A stretch of DNA of 64,000 nt, taken from contig NZ_CP034442.1 in assembly GCF_007475365.1 (NCBI RefSeq), positions 1,364,001-1,428,000 on the forward strand, in the 5' to 3' direction. Numbering within the stretch: the first letter of the stretch is position 1; each line of letters begins with the position of its first letter. The notes below the pieces were generated by a model that was not told the DNA's origin, ran no database searches, and was given only the letters and a program-made list of their open reading frames with translations. Positions 21,774-32,305 of the stretch are shown piece after piece. A program made the translations under genes and the position numbers. The stretch is from Streptococcus oralis subsp. dentisani (GTDB lineage Bacteria; Bacillota; Bacilli; Lactobacillales; Streptococcaceae).

Positions 21774-22478
21774 TTAGAAAAGTGAAAATACGAGAACTGC
21801 TAGGGCCGCACCAACAACAGGCCCCACAACAGGAATCCAAGCATAAGACCAGTCTCCGTCTCCCTTGTTTGGAATTGGTAAGATGCTGTGCATGATGCGA
21901 GGACCAAGGTCACGAGCTGGGTTCAAGGCATAACCAGTTGTCCCACCTAGTGAAAGACCGATGCCGACAATCAAGGTTCCCACTGCAAAGGTCCCTAAAC
22001 CTGCTTGAAGGTCATAGAGTCCCAAGGCAAAGATTGTCAAGAGCAAAACAAAGGTACCAAGGATTTCGCTAACCAAGTTCGATACTGTGTCCTTGATGGC
22101 TGGTCCAGTACTAAAGGTCGCTAGGATATTTCCTGCATTTTCTTCTGCCTCATAATGTGGTTTGAATTGCAACCAAACCAAAATCTGAGCCACCATCGCT
22201 CCTGCGAATTGGGCTAGGATATAAGGGAAAACTGAACCCCAAGAGAGCGTTCCTTTTAAGGCCATCGCAAACGTCACAGCTGGATTTAGGTGGGCCGGAC
22301 TGAGCGTGCCAGATACAAAGGCCGCAACGGCTACAGCAATTCCCCATCCCATAGTGATGACAATCCATCCTGAATTGTTACTCTTAGTTTTGGGAAGAAC
22401 CACACCTGCAACAACACCATTTCCTAGGAGGATAAGGATTAAGGTCCCCAAAAATTCTCCAAATAATTCTTTCATCAT
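21774..22478 (-). CDS. glpF: Glycerol facilitator (aquaglyceroporin)
   Basis: A 234-residue MIP-family channel that lets glycerol cross the membrane. Both half-helix motifs are present: PAHLNPAVTFA (about residues 60-70) and GYALNPARDLGPR near residue 185, whose Asp after NPAR is typical of glycerol rather than water channels. Six hydrophobic segments fit the fold. Two in-frame ATGs open the gene, preceded by GGAGA. It lies after glpO, separated by a hairpin with a T-run that may lower its expression. Confidence 0.95.
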   Translation of the reverse strand: MMKELFGEFLGTLILILLGNGVVAGVVLPKTKSNNSGWIVITMGWGIAVAVAAFVSGTLSPAHLNPAVTFAMALKGTLSWGSVFPYILAQFAGAMVAQILVWLQFKPHYEAEENAGNILATFSTGPAIKDTVSNLVSEILGTFVLLLTIFALGLYDLQAGLGTFAVGTLIVGIGLSLGGTTGYALNPARDLGPRIMHSILPIPNKGDGDWSYAWIPVVGPVVGAALAVLVFSLF

Positions 22479-22494
22479 ATCTTTGTCTCCATTT

Positions 22495-22542
22495 AAAAGA
22501 AGGAGAGAGAAGGCAAGGAAGGCTTGTCTCCCTCTCTTCTAG
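22495..22542 (-). terminator. Intercistronic hairpin between glpO and glpF
   Basis: Minus-strand AGAAG, GAGAG and CAAG segments pair across this region with small bulges, and TTTT follows. It looks like a leaky terminator or mRNA stability hairpin inside the operon. Confidence 0.5.
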
Positions 22543-22548
22543 TTTTTC

Positions 22549-24375
22549 TTAATTTTTCAATGCCGCTAGATCGTTGTTAGCAAGGGCTGCTTCAACATCC
22601 GCACGGTAGGCTACTTTTTCTTCTTCGGTCCAATCATAAAATCGTCCCATTTCATCCAGAACTGGCTCAACGATGCTATCTAAACTATCACGCATAAAGA
22701 GCATGTGGTTAGTACGACGAAGGAGGAAGTCAACTGGGCTTAGAGCCAACTCATTACGCATTGCATAGTGAAGGGACAAGGTATCTGCCAAGCTGAGTCC
22801 TGGCGCTTGTTCCAAGCTGTGAGCAAGGGCAAAGACCTTCGGTGCATTTGAACCGTAAAGATTTGCGAGATACTGGGCTTCCTTGCTATCCAAACCACGT
22901 GACACTCCAAGTTGAGCAAAGGCTTCAATTTCTGAGTCCACATTTGCTGGGTTCAATTCTCCACCTGAAACAGGATAAGTCTTCGAGTTGATCAGTTTAA
23001 AGCTGCGGTCAAATTCGACTTTGAGGATGTCAACCACACGCTCCATAGCTCCTTCAGCCATCTTACGGTAGTCTGTGATTTTACCACCAGCAAGGGTCAA
23101 CAAGCCATTATCATCACGGTCCAAACTCGAACCACGAGAAACTGCAGATGGATCCAAATGTTTCTCAGATGTGCTGCTTTCAAGCTTGCTGACAGCAGAT
23201 TCAACATCTTCACGCGTTTTTTCTTTCGAGAGATAAGCTTCGACAGTCGCAATCAAGCTATTGAAGCTCTCATCGCTAATGGCTCCGTTATTTCCTCCAT
23301 TGTAGTCAGAAGCGCTATTACCTGCAATCAATGGACGAAGACCAGCCCAGCTGCTTTCGATATCATCAATGGTAATGTTTGCTTCTGGGAAGCGGTTGTT
23401 GACAATACCAAGTAGATAATCTACATCTTCCTGAGTCACTTTTGGATGTTCCAAATCGCCTGTGTAGTCTGTATCCGTTGTACCAAAGTAAGTCTTGTTT
23501 TCACGTGGGAGAACAAAGACCATACGCCCGTCTCCCAAACCTGTGTCAAAGTAAACCGGCTGTGAAACCTTGATCTTGCTTGAATCCACTACCAAGTGAA
23601 CTCCCTTAGTTGGTCTCATTTGTGAGAATTGCGTACCCTTATTAGACAAATTACGAACCTTGTCGCTCCAAGGACCTGTCGTGTTGATAGCCAGACGAGC
23701 CTTAATTTCAAAGACTTGGTCTGTCAACAAATCACGAGCTACAACACCTGTAATCTTGCCGCTTTCGTCAAAGAGGAAGCCTTCTGCCTTAACGTGGTTG
23801 GCAATGAGGGCACCGTCTTGGTTGGCACGTTTGATGTTTTCAATTACGAGACGCGCATCGTTGTTACGGAAGTCAAGGTAAACTCCACCTCCTACCAAAC
23901 CTTCTTTCTTCAAGTTTGGTTGACGTTCCAAGACTTGATCCTTGCTCAAGACCTTGTTAGCAGCTGGCGTATTGCTAACACCTGCCAAAAGGTCGTACAA
24001 GTCCATGGCTACTTTGAGACGGAAGAGGCTAAAGGTCGCTCCATCCTCATCGTAAACTGGCAAGAGCATTGGGTCTGGTTTTGGAATGTGTGGGGCGATT
24101 TGTTGAACCACCGCACGCTCAGAAACTGTATCTGAGACCACCTCCACGTCAAATTGCTTGAGGTAACGCAGACCTCCGTGGACCAATTTTGTTGAACGGC
24201 TAGATGTTCCTTCTGCGAAGTCCTGCATTTCAATCAATCCAGTGTCAAGACCACTAGCGGCCGCCTGCAAGGCTACACCAGCTCCTGTTATCCCTCCACC
24301 AATAATCAAGAGGTCTAGGGTACGTTCCTGCATTTTTTTAATTGATAATTCACGTGTTTTCTTTGAAAATTCCAT
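22549..24375 (-). CDS. glpO: Alpha-glycerophosphate oxidase
   Basis: A 608-residue FAD enzyme that oxidises glycerol 3-phosphate to dihydroxyacetone phosphate with O2, giving H2O2. The dinucleotide-binding motif is LLIIGGGITGAG (about 22-33), followed by STKLVHGGLRYL. Compared with the dehydrogenase GlpD the sequence carries an extra segment around residues 360-420 (KEKTREDVESAVSKLESSTSEK), the insert typical of the streptococcal/enterococcal oxidase. Together with GlpK and GlpF it forms the aerobic glycerol route and may contribute to peroxide output. It lies downstream of glpK across a BOX repeat. Confidence 0.96.
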   Translation of the reverse strand: MEFSKKTRELSIKKMQERTLDLLIIGGGITGAGVALQAAASGLDTGLIEMQDFAEGTSSRSTKLVHGGLRYLKQFDVEVVSDTVSERAVVQQIAPHIPKPDPMLLPVYDEDGATFSLFRLKVAMDLYDLLAGVSNTPAANKVLSKDQVLERQPNLKKEGLVGGGVYLDFRNNDARLVIENIKRANQDGALIANHVKAEGFLFDESGKITGVVARDLLTDQVFEIKARLAINTTGPWSDKVRNLSNKGTQFSQMRPTKGVHLVVDSSKIKVSQPVYFDTGLGDGRMVFVLPRENKTYFGTTDTDYTGDLEHPKVTQEDVDYLLGIVNNRFPEANITIDDIESSWAGLRPLIAGNSASDYNGGNNGAISDESFNSLIATVEAYLSKEKTREDVESAVSKLESSTSEKHLDPSAVSRGSSLDRDDNGLLTLAGGKITDYRKMAEGAMERVVDILKVEFDRSFKLINSKTYPVSGGELNPANVDSEIEAFAQLGVSRGLDSKEAQYLANLYGSNAPKVFALAHSLEQAPGLSLADTLSLHYAMRNELALSPVDFLLRRTNHMLFMRDSLDSIVEPVLDEMGRFYDWTEEEKVAYRADVEAALANNDLAALKN

Positions 24376-24416
24376 ATTTACACACTTTCTAACTGTGTCG
24401 CTTTATTCTTCCAGCA

Positions 24417-24568
24417 TTATACTCTTCGAAAATCTCTTCAAACCACGTCAGCGTCGCCTTACCGAATGTATGGTTACTGACTTCGTCAGTCTTATCTATA
24501 ACCTCAAAGCAGTGCTTTGAGCAACCTGCGGCGAGCTTCCTAGTTTGCTCTTTGATTTTCATTGAGTA
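24417..24568 (-). repeat. BOX repeat element (boxA/boxC-like, no clear boxB)
   Basis: On the minus strand the region begins with ATACTCAATGAAAATCAAAG, passes through GAAGCTCGCCGCAGG, CTGACGAAGTCAG and GGTAAGGCGACGCTGACG, and ends with GAAGAGATTTTCGAAGAGTA: these are the hallmark ends and middle of the pneumococcal BOX family. About 150 bases fit a boxA-boxC unit with little or no boxB. It fills the whole glpK-glpO gap and touches the glpK stop codon. BOX elements are non-autonomous and can form stable RNA. Confidence 0.9.
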
Positions 24569-26173
<1,605 letters not shown>

Positions 26174-26209
26174 TTAAAAAAATGTGAGGAGATTGTGCGA
26201 ATTTCACAA

Positions 26210-26235
26210 AAAAGACCTGAAAATTCAGGCCTTTT
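26210..26235 (-). terminator. Terminator after the Mga-like gene
   Basis: Minus-strand AAAAGGCCTGA and TCAGGTCTTTT pair (one G-T) around an ATTT loop, followed by TT. It lies directly after the regulator's stop codon. Confidence 0.8.
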
Positions 26236-27661
26236 AAGCAAAGAGCATCTGACGAATCTTCGCCAAATCCTCCATATCCAAATCATTTTTTAAATAATAG
26301 ACCAGAGTCTGTTCTTTCTTATGAATCGGGTTGTTGGTAATCAACAAATCATAATGTCGACTAGGATCATAGGCTTCTATGGTAATGAAACGATTGTATT
26401 CCAAATACCGTTTCAAAATGGCAGCCATCCTTGAAAAGACAAGAAAACCAGATGTCAAATCCAGACCAATCCTCATATGTTGGCCACCATTTTCTGCCAT
26501 ATACTCTATCAACTGGAGCCATTCCCAGAGAATTTTCTTATCCAGGTCGGTCCCCTGATGAAAGGCTGACAAGATATGAAAAATTCTCTCTGCAGTCCCT
26601 CTAAAATCATGTTCCATCAGCAAATAGGGATGGCGATTCTCTGTCTGGTATCTGTACTGATCTTGCAAGATATAGCCCTTGTATAGATAAACTTGACCAC
26701 AGAGCTGGCTGAGTTCATAGGTGACATGGTCCTCTGTGTAGTCCCCCAGCAGCTCCTCCTTCTTCATTTCCTGGATCATTTGTGTTAGTAAAGCCGCAAG
26801 TTCTCCCCCAAATCCAAGAATATACTCCATAGTATGAAGTGGCAAAATGCGATGAGAAAGGAGGAAAGAGAAGAAAATCATCATCTCCCCATCCTCAGTT
26901 CCTAGAGGGATGTGTTGCCCAGCAAAAAAAGACGGAGCCTTTCGAAGCAAACGAAGATAGAAAATATTGTCAAAATACCCTCTCATTTTTTCTTCTATGA
27001 CTTGAAACTGACAGGCATTGACCCGAAGACGCTGTTGACTGATATGAGCCCAGAGAACCAAGTCCAATTTCTGGCCCGAAGACAAGCTAGCACCGCAGAT
27101 TTCTTCTAAGCTGGCAATCTCTTGTTTTCTCTCAGCTTTCTGCATGTGACCTTCCCACTCCCGACTGGACCAAACCTTGCGGAAAAGACAGAAATAGAAA
27201 TAGCGAATCTGATGCTCCGGACCTCGCCAACGACCATTTTGAATAGATAAATCAAATTCTGACAAAATCTGATTTAAACTAGCCAAATGGCGACCAAGCG
27301 TGGCCTCGCTAATCATCAATTCTTGAGTCAACTGATGAGCTAGAAACTGTTGGTGATAGAGAAGGTAAACCAAAATTTGGTATTTAATGGCATTGTCTAA
27401 AAACAAGCTCCGAATCTCTCTCCCCTTGGTAGCTGCACCAATCGACAGACGCAGATTTTCATCTTCCAAGTGGATGGTCAGCTCTAAACCTCTTTCCAAG
27501 GCATTTTCGTTAATCAGAGAAATGTACTTGGTTAAGGTCGCCTTTGAAAAACCTGTTTCTTCCATAGCTTTCTTGACTGTTGTCTGCGAATCTTGTAATA
27601 GAAAGGAAAGGACTAAAAATTGACCAGATTCAGCTTTTTCCATCAAATCACCTAAATACAT
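26234..27661 (-). CDS. Mga/RofA-like transcriptional regulator
   Basis: A 475-residue protein with two N-terminal HTH regions: about residues 15-60 ([25 protein letters not shown]) and about 90-135 ([25 protein letters not shown]), the layout of Mga-type regulators. The middle and C-terminal parts are less conserved and resemble the PRD/EIIB-like body of that family. Such proteins control sugar or surface genes and may be tuned by PTS phosphorylation. It lies upstream of glpK on the same strand, so glp is one possible target, but this is only inferred from position. The start at 27661 has AAGGGG 6 bases upstream. Confidence 0.8.
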   Translation of the reverse strand: MYLGDLMEKAESGQFLVLSFLLQDSQTTVKKAMEETGFSKATLTKYISLINENALERGLELTIHLEDENLRLSIGAATKGREIRSLFLDNAIKYQILVYLLYHQQFLAHQLTQELMISEATLGRHLASLNQILSEFDLSIQNGRWRGPEHQIRYFYFCLFRKVWSSREWEGHMQKAERKQEIASLEEICGASLSSGQKLDLVLWAHISQQRLRVNACQFQVIEEKMRGYFDNIFYLRLLRKAPSFFAGQHIPLGTEDGEMMIFFSFLLSHRILPLHTMEYILGFGGELAALLTQMIQEMKKEELLGDYTEDHVTYELSQLCGQVYLYKGYILQDQYRYQTENRHPYLLMEHDFRGTAERIFHILSAFHQGTDLDKKILWEWLQLIEYMAENGGQHMRIGLDLTSGFLVFSRMAAILKRYLEYNRFITIEAYDPSRHYDLLITNNPIHKKEQTLVYYLKNDLDMEDLAKIRQMLFA

Positions 27662-27809
27662 TTGTTACCCCTTTCATTTTCTCCTACAAGCATAGCATAA
27701 ATCTTTCAAATGCTGAAATAATCTGTTTCTCATTTTATTTTAAGGCCGATTTTCTCGTCACTATTCCTCAGAAACAGCAAACACACGGCTCCCCCTTTGA
27801 GCATTTTTA

Positions 27810-27818
27810 TGCTAAAAT
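27810..27818 (+). promoter_or_regulatory. Extended -10 of hslO, 7 bases before the start codon
   Basis: TGCTAAAAT, with the -10 hexamer at 27813-27818. Only seven bases lie between it and the ATG at 27826, so transcription should start at or next to the A of ATG. No ribosome site is present. Confidence 0.6.
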
Positions 27819-27825
27819 AGTAGCT

Positions 27826-28698
27826 ATGGATAAAATTATTAAAACAATATCAGAAAGCGGAGCCTTTCGTGCTTTTGTCCTTGATAGCACGGAAACCGTC
27901 CGCACTGCTCAAGAAAAACATCAAACTCAAGCCAGTTCAACTGTTGCACTTGGCCGTACCCTTATCGCCAGCCAAATTCTCGCAGCCAATGAAAAAGGAA
28001 ATACCAAGCTAACGGTTAAAGTTCTTGGAACGAGCTCTCTCGGTGCCATCATCACGGTCGCAGATACTAAGGGCAATGTCAAAGGCTACGTTCAAAATCC
28101 AGGTGTTGACATCAAAAAAACTGCAACTGGTGAAGTCCTTGTCGGACCTTTTGTCGGAAATGGTCAATTTCTCGTTATCACAGACTATGGCACTGGAAAT
28201 CCTTACAACTCCATGACTCCTCTCATCTCTGGGGAAATCGGTGAAGACTTGGCATACTACCTGACTGAAAGCCAACAAACCCCTTCAGCAGTCGGCCTCA
28301 ATGTTCTTTTGGATAAAGACGACAAGGTCGAAGTTGCCGGTGGTTTTCTTCTCCAAGTCTTGCCAGGAGCCAAGGAAGAAGAGATTGCTCGCTTTGAAAA
28401 ACGCATCCAAGAAATGCCAGCTATCTCGACACTTCTTGAAAGCGACGACCATATCGAATCTCTCCTCAAAGCTATTTATGGTGACGAATCATACAAACGC
28501 CTATCTGAAGAAGAAATCCGTTTCCAATGTGACTGCAGCAAAGATCGCTTTTTAAACGCTCTTGCCAGCCTTCCAAACTCAGACCTTGAGGAAATGAAAG
28601 CGGAAGATCACGGGGCAGAAATCACTTGTCAATTCTGCCAAACAACTTATAACTTTGACGAAAACGACCTGGAGGAACTCATTCATGACAAATCTTAA
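27826..28698 (+). CDS. hslO: Redox-regulated chaperone Hsp33
   Basis: A 290-residue holdase chaperone activated by oxidation, protecting proteins under peroxide stress. The four zinc-binding cysteines of the redox switch are seen at 235, 237, 268 and 271 (QCDCSKDRF and CQFCQTT). The frame is open far upstream, but the family length and the promoter position fix the start at 27826. Its mRNA seems to be leaderless. The end overlaps dusB by 14 bases, an old and common pairing in streptococci. A peroxide-producing organism (see glpO) would benefit from it. Confidence 0.96.
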   Translation: MDKIIKTISESGAFRAFVLDSTETVRTAQEKHQTQASSTVALGRTLIASQILAANEKGNTKLTVKVLGTSSLGAIITVADTKGNVKGYVQNPGVDIKKTATGEVLVGPFVGNGQFLVITDYGTGNPYNSMTPLISGEIGEDLAYYLTESQQTPSAVGLNVLLDKDDKVEVAGGFLLQVLPGAKEEEIARFEKRIQEMPAISTLLESDDHIESLLKAIYGDESYKRLSEEEIRFQCDCSKDRFLNALASLPNSDLEEMKAEDHGAEITCQFCQTTYNFDENDLEELIHDKS

Positions 28699-29665
28699 TA
28701 CACCTTTTATGATTGGCAATGTTGAGATTCCCAATCGTACTGTTTTAGCACCCATGGCTGGAGTCACTAACTCAGCCTTTCGCACCATCGCAAAAGAGCT
28801 CGGAGCTGGACTCGTTGTCATGGAAATGGTCTCTGACAAGGGCATCCAATACAACAATGAAAAAACCCTTCACATGCTTCATATTGACGAAGGAGAAAAT
28901 CCCGTGTCAATCCAACTTTTTGGTAGTGATGAAGACAGCCTCGCACGCGCAGCAGAATTCATCCAAGAAAACACCAAGACCGATATCGTCGATATCAACA
29001 TGGGCTGCCCTGTTAACAAAATCGTGAAAAACGAAGCTGGCGCTATGTGGCTCAAGGACCCAGACAAGATCTACTCTATTATCAATAAGGTCCAATCTGT
29101 CCTTGATATCCCCCTCACTGTCAAAATGCGTACAGGCTGGGCTGACCCATCTCTGGCTGTAGAAAATGCCCTTGCTGCTGAAGCAGCAGGTGTTTCTGCC
29201 CTTGCCATGCACGGCCGTACCCGCGAACAAATGTACACAGGTCACGCAGACCTCGAGACCCTTCACAAGGTTGCTCAAGCTCTGACCAAGATTCCATTTA
29301 TCGCCAATGGTGACATCCGTACGGTACAAGAAGCCAAACAGCGTATCGAAGAAGTCGGGGCTGACGCTGTCATGATTGGTCGCGCAGCCATGGGAAATCC
29401 CTACCTCTTCAATCAAATCAATCACTATTTTGAAACGGGAGAAATTCTCCCTGATTTGACTTTCGAGGACAAGATGAAAATCGCCTACGAACATTTGAAA
29501 CGCTTGATTAACCTCAAAGGGGAAAACGTAGCCGTTCGTGAATTCCGTGGTCTCGCTCCTCACTATCTTCGGGGAACATCTGGTGCAGCCAAACTTCGCG
29601 GCGCCATTTCACAGGCCAGCACATTGGCAGAGATTGAAGAACTCTTGCAATTAGATAAAGTATAA
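28685..29665 (+). CDS. dusB: tRNA-dihydrouridine synthase
   Basis: A 326-residue FMN enzyme that reduces uridines in tRNA. It has the TIM-barrel start [13 protein letters not shown], the catalytic Cys in INMGCPVNK (about residue 102), [19 protein letters not shown] and IGRAAMGNP. The start is the ATG at 28685, preceded by GGAGG inside the end of hslO; the frame is open ten codons further without support. It is followed by a strong terminator. Confidence 0.95.
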   Translation: MTNLNTPFMIGNVEIPNRTVLAPMAGVTNSAFRTIAKELGAGLVVMEMVSDKGIQYNNEKTLHMLHIDEGENPVSIQLFGSDEDSLARAAEFIQENTKTDIVDINMGCPVNKIVKNEAGAMWLKDPDKIYSIINKVQSVLDIPLTVKMRTGWADPSLAVENALAAEAAGVSALAMHGRTREQMYTGHADLETLHKVAQALTKIPFIANGDIRTVQEAKQRIEEVGADAVMIGRAAMGNPYLFNQINHYFETGEILPDLTFEDKMKIAYEHLKRLINLKGENVAVREFRGLAPHYLRGTSGAAKLRGAISQASTLAEIEELLQLDKV

Positions 29666-29670
29666 TACAC

Positions 29671-29706
29671 AAAAAACCGTAACTCGCTTGGAGTTTACGG
29701 TTTTTT
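29671..29706. terminator. Bidirectional terminator after dusB and the lipoprotein gene
   Basis: AAAAAACCGTAACTC (29671-29685) pairs with GAGTTTACGGTTTTTT (29691-29706) with one bulge; A-runs and T-runs flank both sides. Confidence 0.9.
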
Positions 29707-29731
29707 AGTTCCTAGGAAAACCTAGATACTA

Positions 29732-30415
29732 TTATTGAATCAAGGCAACGCTCGAAACTTTACCATCCGCACCTGTTGTAATTTGGATGATTTTTCCTCC
29801 ACCGATTTTGGCATTATACTTGCCATCATCAAGAGTGTAAGAGTAGCCTCTAATAGAGTAGTTTTCTTTCTTTCCATCTGCAGTTTCTACTGTAAATTGG
29901 CCCCCTGATGAAACCGTAATAGTTTCGCCATTCGCTCCCTTCCAGTTGCCTGCAGCTGCTGAGAAATCACCATCGACCATGGTTAAAACACCCTTGTAGC
30001 GTTTGTTGTGTTCTGCTTGCTTGTCTTGAAGTTTGCGGTCAGTTGTTGGATCATAGCTTGACTGGTTAGACTGGGCTTGAGAGCCTTGCTGAGTTGACGG
30101 AGCCTGAGAAGGGGCTGGTTGACTAGGAGTTGCTTGTTCTTGTCTTGATTCAGGGGCTGGTTTCGCTTGTGACTGATCTGCTGTTGTAGAAGATTGATCA
30201 GAAGATGCTTGAGCTTTTTCAGATGAAGCTGAGCTTGAAGATTTTTGAGTCTTGCTTTCTTTGTTAGAAGAAGCTGCTTTAGAACTTGATGATTGGCTTG
30301 TCTTTGCAGAGCTGCTGGTTTGAGTGGTTTCGTTTTTATTTCCACAAGCTCCCAGTAGCAAGGTAGAAGCCAATACAGTTGCTGCCATCAATTTGATATA
30401 GGTTTTCTTTTTCAT
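29732..30415 (-). CDS. Lipoprotein with Ser/Gln-rich linker and small C-terminal beta domain
   Basis: A 227-residue secreted protein of unknown function. The lipobox is LLGAC (Cys near residue 25). Residues about 30-130 are a low-complexity Ser/Thr/Gln/Lys/Pro linker, and the last 70 residues (from YKGVLTMVDGDFSAAAGNWKG) form a compact Gly-rich domain like those on other streptococcal lipoproteins (perhaps the DUF6287 type; not certain). The start at 30415 has AAAGGAG upstream; the longer frame to 30478 crosses the promoter. A possible WalR site overlaps its -10, so a cell-wall role is conceivable. No function is claimed. Confidence 0.85.
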   Translation of the reverse strand: MKKKTYIKLMAATVLASTLLLGACGNKNETTQTSSSAKTSQSSSSKAASSNKESKTQKSSSSASSEKAQASSDQSSTTADQSQAKPAPESRQEQATPSQPAPSQAPSTQQGSQAQSNQSSYDPTTDRKLQDKQAEHNKRYKGVLTMVDGDFSAAAGNWKGANGETITVSSGGQFTVETADGKKENYSIRGYSYTLDDGKYNAKIGGGKIIQITTGADGKVSSVALIQ

Positions 30416-30459
30416 TTTTCGCTCCTTTGTAATATTTTTGAAACACCAAGAAATCTTTT

Positions 30460-30497
30460 TGTAATATAATTGTAACATTAGGCTTTAGATCTGTCAA
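30460..30497 (-). promoter_or_regulatory. Lipoprotein gene promoter with WalR-like site
   Basis: Minus-strand TTGACA (30492-30497), 17 bases, TACAAT (30469-30474). On the plus strand 30460-30476 reads TGTAAT, five bases, TGTAAC, a perfect fit to the WalR (VicR) pattern TGTWAH-N5-TGTWAH, lying over the -10. In this reversed position repression is more likely than activation. Confidence 0.65.
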
Positions 30498-30710
30498 CTA
30501 TTTAGAGAAACTAGTTTAAAAATTTCAGCAAATTGAATTAAAATTGTTCCCTCCACCATTTCTATTCGTAATCAAAACGAAAAAATAGAAAATTTCTTAG
30601 ATTAGAGTCATTTTTTTTACATCACTCTTGTGTAATCGCTTGCATGATTTTGGATAAAGGCCTACAGTACTATTGAAATAGGATAAAAACATCTAATAAT
30701 AGCAAATAAA

Positions 30711-30736
30711 GAGGCCGGGACAAAGTTCCCGACCTC
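30711..30736 (-). terminator. Terminator after the NAD-salvage operon
   Basis: GAGGCCGGGAC (30711-30721) pairs with GTTCCCGACCTC (30725-30736), with T-rich DNA following on the minus strand. The 30498-30710 stretch holds no ORF and no further feature I can name. Confidence 0.8.
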
Positions 30737-30741
30737 ACTTT

Positions 30742-31515
30742 TTATTTCAATTGATAGGTTTTTCTTGGTTTCTTTTTGGGTACTCGTTTGAGTCCAACTT
30801 CTTCTACATATTCGCCGTATTTTACGAGAAAGTTATTGCTGACGATGGGGCGACCGGGGTTGATGAGATTGACCAGTTCAGTTCCCTCGTAGACAGTGAA
30901 CTCTTCCTCTAGCAGATAGAGGAAGGTTGGATTCCAGTCGAGACGGCCTTGGATTCGTTTGATGGATTCTTGGATAATGGCATAATGGTCAAAGGCAAAG
31001 GCTCTCTCGTCCAGCTCGACTCCCTCAAGGTAGCATTTGCCTGTCTGGAAATCGACATCTACAAAAACCACATCCTTGGCATCGTCACCTGCCTGAACCA
31101 GTTCTAATGCACGACTAGGTAGGTACACTAAGTGGGCAATGGTCACTGTCCAGCCCCGTGGATCACGACCGGGGGTCGATACGGTCATCAATTGCTCGAT
31201 TTTTTCCAAAGGTAGATCGAGATCGACTTCTTCTCTCACCTCGCGTTGACAGGCATGTGCAGCATCTTCTCCCTTGTCCATAAAGCCTCCAACTAAGGCC
31301 AAACAGTTTTGATAAGGGTGGGCCTTGCGACGAATTAATAAGAGTTTGATCTTTCCTTCAACAAAGCAGTAGGCTACCATATCCACCGTCACACTTGGTT
31401 TTTCGTATTGAGGGAGTTCCTGCTTGTAGTACCAATCCAAAAACTCCTCCTGACTGGCATGGATTTCATAATATTCTTTTTCCGTCATCCCTTCTGGAAT
31501 CTTTATGTCTGCCAT
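30742..31515 (-). CDS. NrtR-like Nudix protein, probable regulator of NAD metabolism
   Basis: A 257-residue protein with a Nudix domain (about 40-180): the box GGFMDKGED...REVREEVDL keeps the catalytic Arg-Glu and Glu-Glu residues. The C-terminal 70 residues (LLEEEFTVYEGTELVNLINP, then RPIVSNNFLVK and PRKTYQLK) match the winged-helix part of NrtR, an ADP-ribose-sensing repressor of NAD genes. It sits in one operon with pnuC (1-base gap) and nadR, which supports that role. Because the Nudix residues are intact it could also hydrolyse ADP-ribose; either or both are possible. Confidence 0.75.
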   Translation of the reverse strand: MADIKIPEGMTEKEYYEIHASQEEFLDWYYKQELPQYEKPSVTVDMVAYCFVEGKIKLLLIRRKAHPYQNCLALVGGFMDKGEDAAHACQREVREEVDLDLPLEKIEQLMTVSTPGRDPRGWTVTIAHLVYLPSRALELVQAGDDAKDVVFVDVDFQTGKCYLEGVELDERAFAFDHYAIIQESIKRIQGRLDWNPTFLYLLEEEFTVYEGTELVNLINPGRPIVSNNFLVKYGEYVEEVGLKRVPKKKPRKTYQLK

Positions 31516-31516
31516 C

Positions 31517-32296
31517 TTATGCCTCCTTTCGAACTGCCTTAGTCCATTGGTACCAACCCACTAGACTGTTGAGTGTGTAAACCCAGTACATCCCTTGAAT
31601 GTGGATATTTTCACCCCACCAGAGATAGATACTAAAGAGATTGGTTGCAATCCAGAAAATCCATTGCTCACGGTAGAGACGTGTCATCAAGAGCTGACCA
31701 ACACCATTGGTCGCATCGGTTACACTATCACGGAAAGGTCGAGCACTATTGATACTTTGATAAGCCAAGCCCATACCAATCCAGATAATAGCAGTCAAGG
31801 CCAAGTACTTGAGCCAGTCAAGAACAGATAATTTCTTAGCTTCAAAGTGGGATTCTTCTGGTTTTTCCTGTTCATTGATACGATTGGACAGCCAAGCATA
31901 AAGACCAATCGGCTGCATGACAAAGAAGTAAACAGTCGTCAAGACTTCTCCATAAAAAGTCGCATTCATGGCCAAGATCAAGTAGATTGCCGAGTTAATG
32001 GCCCCAAAGAGATAATTGCTTGCACGCCCTTCTGCTACTAGGATAACACAGACAATCCCAGTCCAGGATGCAAATAAGCTCAGCCAATCATGACTTTGCG
32101 TATTTTGCGTGAATTCCAAGATCAAGGGAACACTTGACAGGGCAATGAGATACAACCACTGGAAAAGGCTACGGCCGACAAAGAGATCTTTCCATAGCAA
32201 GCGCATGATCCCTGCAAAACCGATCTTACGGGCTTCGGCATGGACATTTTTAAAGTTTTCGATAAATTGTGTGATTTTTTCAGTTAGTTTTTTCAT
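31517..32296 (-). CDS. pnuC: Nicotinamide riboside transporter PnuC
   Basis: A 259-residue membrane protein with about seven hydrophobic segments, of the PnuC family of facilitators that import nicotinamide riboside. Conserved stretches are GRASNYLFGAINSAIYL (about residues 89-105) and the C-terminal NLFSIYLWWG with WVYTLNSLVGWYQW. Trapping depends on phosphorylation by the NadR kinase encoded just upstream (9-base gap). The first 50 residues form a more polar N-terminal extension. Confidence 0.93.
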   Translation of the reverse strand: MKKLTEKITQFIENFKNVHAEARKIGFAGIMRLLWKDLFVGRSLFQWLYLIALSSVPLILEFTQNTQSHDWLSLFASWTGIVCVILVAEGRASNYLFGAINSAIYLILAMNATFYGEVLTTVYFFVMQPIGLYAWLSNRINEQEKPEESHFEAKKLSVLDWLKYLALTAIIWIGMGLAYQSINSARPFRDSVTDATNGVGQLLMTRLYREQWIFWIATNLFSIYLWWGENIHIQGMYWVYTLNSLVGWYQWTKAVRKEA

Positions 32297-32305
32297 ATTT
32301 TTCTC

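Noticed and set aside
23629..24135. 168-codon ORF on the plus strand inside glpO
   Set aside because: It lies fully antisense to the well-conserved glpO frame, with no ribosome site or family resemblance.
27580..27825. Longer N-terminus for hslO
   Set aside because: The extra 82 codons cross the promoter and the divergent regulator's start, and exceed the normal 290-residue length.
28907..29563. 218-codon ORF antisense to dusB
   Set aside because: A shadow of codon use in dusB; the dusB motifs are intact and nothing supports expression of the opposite strand.
29983..30345. 120-codon ORF in another frame of the lipoprotein gene
   Set aside because: It arises from the low-complexity Ser/Gln linker read out of frame; it has no ribosome site or plausible domain.
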